Shown here piece by piece: positions 1-4,651 of a DNA stretch of 5,327 bases (positions are counted from its first letter, which is position 1; each line of letters opens with the position of its first letter). Made by a program: the position numbers and the translations under genes. Location: NCBI GenBank assembly GCA_001778055.1, contig MFFY01000042.1, positions 1-5,327 of the forward strand. The letters are read 5' to 3'. Under the pieces are notes generated by a model. It was not told the DNA's origin. It made no database searches and saw nothing but the letters and a program-made list of their open reading frames with translations. This stretch comes from Candidatus Falkowbacteria bacterium RIFCSPLOWO2_12_FULL_45_13 (lineage in GTDB: Bacteria > Patescibacteriota > Patescibacteriia > Patescibacteriales > GWC2-42-12).

Positions 1-862
1 CCCGGCCGCGCATGGTTAAAAGATCGTGCTCGTTAAGCCGCCAATAGTGCGGACAGGTCTCGCAGGTTACGGGCAAGCCTTCGTCTTTGGCGAAGGCGAT
101 CAATTCTAGCCCGCGCCAAGTTGAGACATGGCAAATATGGGTGCGCACTCCGGTATCGCGGCAGATTTCTATGGCCCGCCTGATGCCTTCCACTTCAACT
201 TCAGCCGAGCGAAGCGCACAATGCTCCTCCAAGCGGAGTTCCCGCTCAAGCTCAATTTGCGCGCGGTTGCGTTTGAGCCAAGGCTCATACTCGGCATGAA
301 CCAATTTAATCCTGCCGGATTGTCCGATGGCTTCAGCCGCCCGGAATTGAGTTTGATCGTCGTCGATCAATAAACTTGGATTGGTGGAAGAAGCGTCGTA
401 CTCCTTGACCTGCCCTAACCAACTATTCTTTAACCCCCTAAGGCCGGCGATAACTGGCAAGTTGTCGCGGGCCGCGCCGATATGGAAACGAACCGTCAGC
501 CGACTACCTTGCCAGCGCGCAATGCGCTCTGCAATCTGATGAAGACGCGTAAACGGCACACGATTATTCGGCATGGTCATAATCGTGCCCACGCCGCCTT
601 CAATACAGGCCGCTTCCAGATGCTCGGCGTCTTCTTTCCCCGATTCGTCAAACCGGTCATGGACATGGCCGTCAATAAAGGCCGGATAGGCCTCAAAGCC
701 CTGGCCGTCCGCCCAGATTACGCCGGCCGGCGCAGTTTGTTCTCGCAAATATACCCCGACAATCAACCCGGTGTTTTCGTCCCAGACAATGCTCCCGAGG
801 CACATCCCTTCAATCAGGACTTTGGTAAACCCTCGTATGGTGCTTTTTATTTCATTATTCAT
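1..862 (-). CDS. pyrC: Dihydroorotase, N-terminal 287 residues (3' end cut by window edge)
   Basis: Cyclic amidohydrolase that interconverts carbamoyl-aspartate and dihydroorotate in cytoplasmic pyrimidine synthesis. Seen in the translated minus strand: the metal-binding HxHxR motif DGHVHDR (64-70; H66, H68, substrate Arg70), TMPNN (96-100, equivalent to the MPNT substrate-binding motif), QVKEYDASSTN (151-161) matching the K-x-F-x-x-SST segment, so K153 is the likely carboxylated lysine, VHAE (188-191, ligand H189), THICHVST (241-248, ligand H245) and CETCPHY (267-273). The catalytic Asp expected further downstream lies outside the window. The family is usually about 370-450 residues, so roughly a third is missing. 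The start at 862 is the first ATG after an in-frame stop (866-868); no Shine-Dalgarno is visible. The HxHxR arginine favours dihydroorotase over allantoinase or hydantoinase, but ETCPHY resembles those relatives, so another cyclic amidohydrolase is not excluded. It is divergent from the iron genes and has no obvious functional link to them. Confidence 0.78.
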   Translation of the reverse strand, partial: MNNEIKSTIRGFTKVLIEGMCLGSIVWDENTGLIVGVYLREQTAPAGVIWADGQGFEAYPAFIDGHVHDRFDESGKEDAEHLEAACIEGGVGTIMTMPNNRVPFTRLHQIAERIARWQGSRLTVRFHIGAARDNLPVIAGLRGLKNSWLGQVKEYDASSTNPSLLIDDDQTQFRAAEAIGQSGRIKLVHAEYEPWLKRNRAQIELERELRLEEHCALRSAEVEVEGIRRAIEICRDTGVRTHICHVSTWRGLELIAFAKDEGLPVTCETCPHYWRLNEHDLLTMRGR

Positions 863-961
863 ATTTTAACGTTTCTTGGCGTTGATTTGATTGATGGTAT
901 TATTTTTGTTCTAATTCTCCTGTTTAAATTGTTTAAAGTACATTTGTAGGTATTCGCATGT

Positions 962-1006
962 GCCGCCCTTGCCTGCCCGACTGTGCGTTCAGGCGGGTAG
1001 TGCGGC
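962..1006. repeat. GC-rich imperfect hairpin, REP-like
   Basis: A 45-base inverted repeat. The outer stem is GCCGC (962-966) with GCGGC (1002-1006). After a small internal loop, 969-980 pairs with 989-1000, containing three G-T pairs and one C-A mismatch, around the 8-base loop 981-988. There is no T-run on either strand, and both neighbouring genes start here, so a terminator is unlikely. It stands out by composition in an AT-rich region, as extragenic palindromic repeats do. If the proposed minus-strand promoter is right, it lies in the dihydroorotase leader RNA. The repeat status cannot be shown from one copy. Confidence 0.5.
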
Positions 1007-1034
1007 TCGCGCAGCCATAACGTAAGAGCAAGTT

Positions 1035-1064
1035 ATCATATCCCATATAATTTTACAAGATCAA
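1035..1064 (-). promoter_or_regulatory. Possible sigma70 promoter for dihydroorotase
   Basis: On the minus strand TTGATC (1059-1064) is followed after 18 bases by TATGAT (1035-1040), predicting a start near 1028 and a leader of about 165 bases that includes the 962-1006 hairpin. The match is 4/6 and 5/6, so it is moderate. It lies 13 bases from the opposing iron promoter, so repressor bound there could affect it, but this is inference. Confidence 0.35.
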
Positions 1065-1077
1065 ACCCCGCCGGTGA

Positions 1078-1106
1078 TTGACAATGATAATTGTTTATAA
1101 TATAAT
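1078..1106 (+). promoter_or_regulatory. Consensus sigma70 promoter of the FTR1 gene
   Basis: TTGACA (1078-1083) and TATAAT (1101-1106) are both perfect consensus hexamers with the optimal 17-base spacer. A second TATAAT at 1096-1101 overlaps but would leave only a 12-base spacer. Transcription should start near 1112-1114, inside the DtxR-type palindrome, giving a leader of about 88 bases. A promoter this strong is what one expects for a gene held off by a repressor when iron is plentiful. Confidence 0.85.
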
Positions 1107-1124
1107 TTAGGTATACCTAAATTA
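1103..1124. promoter_or_regulatory. DtxR-family operator upstream of the FTR1 gene
   Basis: A perfect 22-base palindrome centred between 1113 and 1114, with core TTTAGGTATACCTAAA (1107-1122 region). It resembles the DtxR/IdeR/SirR iron box (TTAGG...CCTAA). It overlaps the -10 hexamer and covers the predicted transcription start, so bound repressor would block RNA polymerase. The DtxR-family gene at 3835 has a near-identical site in front of it, which makes that protein the obvious ligand. Confidence 0.82.
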
Positions 1125-1169
1125 ATTTCTTCATCATGTGGATAACTTCATAATCTAATTCTTATAATC

Positions 1170-1196
1170 TTCCGCCAAAAGCGGAAAGCTTTTTTA
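1170..1196 (+). terminator. Terminator-like hairpin in the FTR1 leader (possible attenuator)
   Basis: TTCCGC (1170-1175) pairs perfectly with GCGGAA (1181-1186) around the loop CAAAA; a run of six T (1190-1195) follows after AGC. It ends only five bases before the ATG at 1201 and lies downstream of the promoter at 1078-1106, so it is transcribed as part of the FTR1 leader. It also contains the only purine-rich stretch upstream of the start. It could attenuate transcription, limit ribosome access, or be a weak structure of no consequence: six base pairs is short for an efficient terminator. GTGGA (1138-1142) could pair with TCCGC (1171-1175) as an alternative fold. Confidence 0.5.
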
Positions 1197-1200
1197 TACT

Positions 1201-3675
1201 ATGAAAACAATTATTATAAAAAGCTGGCTGATTCTCGGCTTAACAATGGCCGTCATGTTGGTCTCGCCGATTAGCTCGGCTGACTCCAATAATAATTTTA
1301 AAGCTGAAGTCCAGAGCCTCCTGGGAACGCTTAAGCTTGTGGGCGCAGAATATGTTGACGCGGTCAAGGACGAAAAAATAATAGATGAGAAAGAATATCT
1401 GGAGACCGAAATATTTATTGACAAAGCCATAGAGCAATACGCGGACTTGGCCGAAGAAATCGGCCAAATCTCTCCTGACCGGCGGACCGACATCCTAAAT
1501 CGGCTGAAGGCGATTAAGCAAATAATACAAAGCCAGGGCGACCCAGCCAAAGTTAATGAACGGCTGAAAGAGATCACGGCCAGTCTGCAAAAACTATCGG
1601 GCGGCGGCGCCGTGTCCGATCAGGCCAAAGGAGAGGCCACCTCGCAAAATCTGGCCGACAGCCAGCTGGGCGGAGAACAGCTGGTGGGGGGGTTAAGAAT
1701 CGGCTTAGCCATTGAGCCGGCTAAAGATTTTTGGTTCTATGATAAGGAAAAATTAGCTAAAAATCCCGCGGCCGGCCAGACGCACCGCCTTAAAGCAGTG
1801 CTGCGGGAAAAAACCACCAAAAGAATGATCCCCTATACCGAAATAACCGTAAACATAACCAAGGCTGACGGCTGGTCCGCCAACAGTAAGCTATATCCTG
1901 TCTGGGGAGAATTTTTGCATTACGGCAATAATCTAACTTTGCCCGGAGATGGCGATTACAAAGCCGCTGTTGCCGTAGAACATGGGCCAATGGCGCATGA
2001 AGAGCTGGACAAATGGATTAAGCCGATTGTTACTGTCTTTGAGTTAACGGTAAAAGATGGAATCGCTAAAATTGAGGCGCAGCCAAAAATAACCGACACT
2101 GAAGACGGTTTCAGTCCGGGCGACGATATTGACGTGGCCGTGGCCGAGTTATGGGAAGAAAAAAAAGTTGGCCAATACTTCATCGGCTTTATCGCCGAAA
2201 ACGTGGAGGAAATATATGCTTACCGGTCGGGAACGCTCTCCGGTACCAAGAAGCCCGCGGATAACTATCATTTAGAAGTCGTCTTAAGAGAGGCTGCAAG
2301 CGGCCGAATCGTGCCGTACGCGGGCTTAACCATGCGGCTCGCCAACCAGAAAACCGGCCAACAAATTAACTACAATCTAGTGCCTATGTGGGCGACGTTT
2401 CTTCATTACGCCGCTAACGCCGAGGTGGGTTCAGGGGTCTGGGAGGTGGAGGTTCAAATAGCGGCGCCAGCCTTAGCTTATGATAGGCCGGCTGACGCCT
2501 TGAGCGCGGCGGCCGCCCAATTTACCTTTAACACCGATAAAGTCTCAAAGCCAGAAGAAACCAATGAACTAACCGGCGCTATTGCCAAAATAAAAGATAC
2601 TGTTGATCAAGCCGTTACGGAATATAAAGCCGGTAATTTTGAAGCCGCGTCAAAACTAGCCAGAGATGCTTTTATTATTTTTGAAGAGGAGACCGGCAGC
2701 GCCATAAGCGCTAAGAATGCCCGGCTAGAAGATGAAATTGAAAGTCAAATCTTAAAGCTCTCTGGCGCCATGAAGGGTCCGTCTCAAGAAATTGATAATC
2801 TGCTGGCCGCCCTTGAGGCTAAGCTGGATCAAGCCGAGGCGCTTTTGCAAGAACCAGCCAACGCCGCGGCTTTATTCATCCAGTCATTGGCCATTATCGT
2901 GCGCGAAGGCTTTGAAGCCATAATTATCATTGCCGCCATCATCGCCTATTTGGTTGTCTCGGGCAATAAGAACAAAACTAAAATAATCTATCGGGCCGGA
3001 GGGCTGGCCGTCTTGGCTAGTCTCTTAACCGCCTGGCTGATTGAACAGATCTTTAAGATTGACGTTGCCAGCCGCGAGATTCTGGAAGGAGTTACCATGC
3101 TCGTCGCCGTGGCCGTGCTGTTATACGTCAGCTACTGGCTGATCAATAAAGTCCCGTCTTATAACTGGCAAAAATTCATTCACGGTAAAGTAAAAGACGC
3201 AGTCACTTCCGGCAACCAATTCGTCTTGGGTTCGGTCGCCTTTTTAGCCGTCTACCGCGAAGGCTTTGAAACCGCGCTTTTTTACAAAGCGCTTTTTATC
3301 AACGCGCCGGCCGGCGGCTATCCCATTCTGGCCGGCCTAATTTCGGGGCTCCTGCTTTTGGCCCTAATCTTCTGGATCTTCAAAAAATTCGGCGTTAAAA
3401 TTCCGGTCAAACAATTTTTTATCGCCACCGGCGCCATTATGTTTTATATGGCTTTTACCTTCCTGGGCAACGGCCTGGCCGAACTTCAAGAAGGCCAAGC
3501 CTTAACCTCGAGTCCCCTGCCCTGGGCGCCGAGAATCGCCTGGCTGGGAATGCATTCAACCCTAGAAACCTTGGCGGCGCAAATCATACTGCTAATAGCG
3601 GTAATACTTTCTCTGGTTTATCTATTCGTTTGGCGGCGAGAAAAAGAAGATAAAAAACATAGTGAATTAACTTGA
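1201..3675 (+). CDS. P19-like/FTR1 fusion: secreted iron-binding domains joined to an FTR1-family iron permease
   Basis: An 824-residue protein predicted to capture iron outside the membrane and import it. Order: signal peptide 1-27 (K2/K7, hydrophobic 9-21, cleavage near SSA|D); a helical domain about 32-133; a P19-like domain about 160-285; a second one about 308-443; another helical segment about 454-550 (YKAGNFEAASKLARDAF, EALLQ), of the kind that precedes the permease in long bacterial FTR1 proteins; and an FTR1 permease 556-812 with about seven membrane helices. The permease has both REGxE iron motifs, REGFE at 568-572 and 686-690. Both P19-like units carry the FLHY signature (H240, H402), as in PF10634 proteins such as Campylobacter P19 and FetP. 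The basic C-terminal tail fits a cytoplasmic C-terminus and an outside N-terminus. The next upstream in-frame codons are stop-bounded without another start, and only ATG 1201 gives the full signal peptide; no Shine-Dalgarno is seen. The permease call is firm, the P19 assignment rests on motifs only. Ferric versus ferrous substrate, and any redox partner, cannot be decided here: no EfeB-like or cupredoxin gene is in view. Confidence 0.85.
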   Translation: MKTIIIKSWLILGLTMAVMLVSPISSADSNNNFKAEVQSLLGTLKLVGAEYVDAVKDEKIIDEKEYLETEIFIDKAIEQYADLAEEIGQISPDRRTDILNRLKAIKQIIQSQGDPAKVNERLKEITASLQKLSGGGAVSDQAKGEATSQNLADSQLGGEQLVGGLRIGLAIEPAKDFWFYDKEKLAKNPAAGQTHRLKAVLREKTTKRMIPYTEITVNITKADGWSANSKLYPVWGEFLHYGNNLTLPGDGDYKAAVAVEHGPMAHEELDKWIKPIVTVFELTVKDGIAKIEAQPKITDTEDGFSPGDDIDVAVAELWEEKKVGQYFIGFIAENVEEIYAYRSGTLSGTKKPADNYHLEVVLREAASGRIVPYAGLTMRLANQKTGQQINYNLVPMWATFLHYAANAEVGSGVWEVEVQIAAPALAYDRPADALSAAAAQFTFNTDKVSKPEETNELTGAIAKIKDTVDQAVTEYKAGNFEAASKLARDAFIIFEEETGSAISAKNARLEDEIESQILKLSGAMKGPSQEIDNLLAALEAKLDQAEALLQEPANAAALFIQSLAIIVREGFEAIIIIAAIIAYLVVSGNKNKTKIIYRAGGLAVLASLLTAWLIEQIFKIDVASREILEGVTMLVAVAVLLYVSYWLINKVPSYNWQKFIHGKVKDAVTSGNQFVLGSVAFLAVYREGFETALFYKALFINAPAGGYPILAGLISGLLLLALIFWIFKKFGVKIPVKQFFIATGAIMFYMAFTFLGNGLAELQEGQALTSSPLPWAPRIAWLGMHSTLETLAAQIILLIAVILSLVYLFVWRREKEDKKHSELT

Positions 3676-3688
3676 CTGCGTAAAGATG

Positions 3689-3729
3689 ATCCCGCCCAAA
3701 ATATCATCAAATTTCGGGCGGGATTTTTT
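3689..3729 (+). terminator. Strong intrinsic terminator after the FTR1 gene
   Basis: ATCCCGCCC (3689-3697) pairs perfectly with GGGCGGGAT (3716-3724), and four more A-T pairs (3699-3702 with 3711-3714) extend the stem inward past one mismatch. Six T (3724-3729) follow. It begins 13 bases after the TGA stop and isolates the FTR1 transcript from the dtxR promoter downstream. Confidence 0.92.
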
Positions 3730-3740
3730 ATAGAGAGGGC

Positions 3741-3772
3741 AGAAAGAAGCTATTTAAAAACATCTTCTTTCT
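3741..3772. repeat. Perfect 9-base inverted repeat upstream of the dtxR promoter
   Basis: AGAAAGAAG (3741-3749) is matched exactly by CTTCTTTCT (3764-3772), with a 14-base AT-rich spacer. Its right arm touches the -35 box. No T-run follows, so it is not a terminator. It could be a second operator or a chance purine/pyrimidine pairing; one occurrence cannot tell. Confidence 0.35.
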
Positions 3773-3800
3773 TGACGTTAAAACGTTCCGGTAATATAAT
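3772..3800 (+). promoter_or_regulatory. Sigma70 promoter of the dtxR-family gene (and probably feoB)
   Basis: TTGACG (3772-3777, 5/6) and TATAAT (3795-3800, 6/6) with a 17-base spacer. The predicted start is near 3807, giving a short leader of about 28 bases. The layout copies the FTR1 promoter, including an operator against the -10 box. No comparably good promoter precedes feoB, so this one may serve both genes. Confidence 0.82.
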
Positions 3801-3814
3801 TAGGTATGCCTAAT
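3799..3814. promoter_or_regulatory. DtxR-family operator upstream of its own gene
   Basis: ATTAGGTATGCCTAAT is a 16-base palindrome with one mismatched pair (3805/3808), centred between 3806 and 3807. It shares TTAGGTAT.CCTAA with the site at 1103-1124 and overlaps the last two bases of the -10 box. The less perfect symmetry suggests weaker binding than at the FTR1 promoter, as is common for an autoregulatory site. Binding strength is inference. Confidence 0.8.
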
Positions 3815-3834
3815 CGTAATTCAAATCAATTTCT

Positions 3835-4497
3835 ATGTTGAAGCCCATCAGCAAAAACCAGGAAGATTATCTAGAAACTATTTTTCATCTCATCAGCGAA
3901 GAAGGTTGCGCCGCCACGCAAAAAATCGCCGAGCATTTGGCTATCTCACCGGCTTCGGTCTCGGAAAATTTAATCAAAATGACTCAAAATAAGCTAATTA
4001 AATACTCGCCTTACCATGGCGCCAAACTAACCCGCAAGGGCAAAAGGTTGGCTTTGGACATAGTCAGACGTCATCGTTTAGCCGAACAGTTTCTGGTAAA
4101 AAAATTAGGCATTAGCTGGGAAGAGTCTCATCGCGAAGCGCACCAGTTTGAGCATGGCATCTCTAAATTGACCGGCGAGCAGATGGATAAAGCGCTGGGG
4201 CGCCCCAAAACCTGCCCTCATGGCAACCCTATTCCCGACGCCCGGGGTAAAATCAAGCAAGCGCCGTCTTATCCCCTGACCTGTCTGGAAAAAAACGACA
4301 AAGCTAAAATCATAAAAATAACCGACGAAGAGCTGAAGCTTTTGCATTATTTGGCCACGCTCGGCTTGATGCCGGAAACCATTCTGTTTATTCAAGAAAA
4401 AGCGCCTTTTAAAGGGCCGATCATAATCCGGGTCGGCAGAGCTACCTACGCCATCGGCCGGACCGTAGCCAAATCCATCTGGGTTAAAAAAATCTAA
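3835..4497 (+). CDS. DtxR/MntR-family metal-dependent transcriptional repressor with FeoA-like C-terminal domain
   Basis: A 220-residue cytoplasmic dimeric repressor that binds its operator when loaded with Fe(II) or Mn(II). Seen: N-terminal EDYLETIF (10-17); a winged helix-turn-helix about 24-68 with recognition helix SPASVSENLIKM (38-49); a dimerisation/metal domain about 75-125 with HRLAE (80-84) and HREAHQFEH (99-107); CPHGNPIP (127-134), typical of the family; and an SH3/FeoA-like domain about 148-220. Mapped on DtxR, the ancillary site keeps H80, E84 and H99. The primary site has D11 where DtxR has Met10, H103 where DtxR has Cys102 (MntR has Glu), then E106 and H107. D11 is MntR-like, so iron versus manganese cannot be settled from sequence; the FTR1 and feoB neighbours favour iron. 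Start ATG 3835 gives the normal family N-terminus, about 28 bases after the predicted transcript start, with no Shine-Dalgarno. Its operators at 3799-3814 and 1103-1124 imply autoregulation and control of FTR1. Confidence 0.92.
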   Translation: MLKPISKNQEDYLETIFHLISEEGCAATQKIAEHLAISPASVSENLIKMTQNKLIKYSPYHGAKLTRKGKRLALDIVRRHRLAEQFLVKKLGISWEESHREAHQFEHGISKLTGEQMDKALGRPKTCPHGNPIPDARGKIKQAPSYPLTCLEKNDKAKIIKITDEELKLLHYLATLGLMPETILFIQEKAPFKGPIIIRVGRATYAIGRTVAKSIWVKKI

Positions 4498-4498
4498 C

Positions 4499-4615
4499 CC
4501 ACAAATCTACAACTCTGCTACAAATACTATAAATATTTATCCGCGGTATTCACCTGGATTCACAGATTAGCATTTTATTATTCGTAATATTCGTAGTAGA
4601 TTTGTTGATTTGTGG
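4499..4615. repeat. 117-base imperfect palindrome, MITE-like
   Basis: The left arm 4499-4535 pairs with the right arm 4579-4615 at 32 of 37 positions (two of them G-T), starting CCACAAATC / GATTTGTGG; the loop is 4536-4578. The loop holds two ATTCAC copies ten bases apart (4548 and 4558). It starts two bases after the dtxR stop codon and fills most of the gap to feoB. The 9-mer TAAAAAAAT occurs on both sides (4485-4493 and 4618-4626), a possible target duplication, although A-rich and not exactly adjacent to the arms. No T-run follows on the plus strand; on the minus strand seven T follow. It may be a non-autonomous mobile repeat or an RNA processing structure between the two cistrons. Confidence 0.7.
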
Positions 4616-4651
4616 TGTAAAAAAATGTTAAATGCGTAAAATCTCCTAATT

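Larger units (their letters stand above)
863..1200. other. Divergent intergenic regulatory region
   Basis: These 338 bases separate the minus-strand dihydroorotase from the plus-strand FTR1 gene and contain no credible gene. They hold, left to right: an AT-rich dihydroorotase leader, a GC-rich imperfect hairpin, a possible minus-strand promoter, a consensus plus-strand promoter overlapped by a DtxR-type palindrome, and a terminator-like hairpin just before the FTR1 start. Each is listed separately. Confidence 0.8.

Noticed and set aside
87..373. Two overlapping plus-strand open frames of 70 and 81 residues
   Set aside because: Both are antisense shadows of the dihydroorotase gene with low-complexity or unrecognisable translations.
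482..949. 155-residue plus-strand open frame
   Set aside because: It lies antisense over the dihydroorotase N-terminus, whose frame carries all the family motifs; the translation resembles no family and has no ribosome site.
958..1020. 20-codon cysteine-containing frame starting with ATG
   Set aside because: It is simply the GC-rich hairpin read as protein, with no ribosome site or promoter in its direction.
1136..1153. Five-codon frame in the FTR1 leader (Met-Trp-Ile-Thr-Ser) that could be an attenuation leader peptide
   Set aside because: It is too short to distinguish from chance, has no Shine-Dalgarno, and its codons do not point to a regulated amino acid.
1194..1577. 127-residue minus-strand open frame
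   Set aside because: It is antisense to the FTR1 signal peptide and helical domain; the serine-rich translation is typical of a shadow frame.
4481..4500. Small hairpin GGGTTA/TAACCC across the dtxR stop codon as a terminator
   Set aside because: Six pairs with an A-rich loop and no T-run after it on the plus strand; it would not stop transcription towards feoB.
4604..4633. Separate feoB promoter TTGATT-18-TTAAAT
   Set aside because: Both boxes match poorly, the site overlaps the palindrome arm, and there is no DtxR box, so read-through from the dtxR promoter is more likely.
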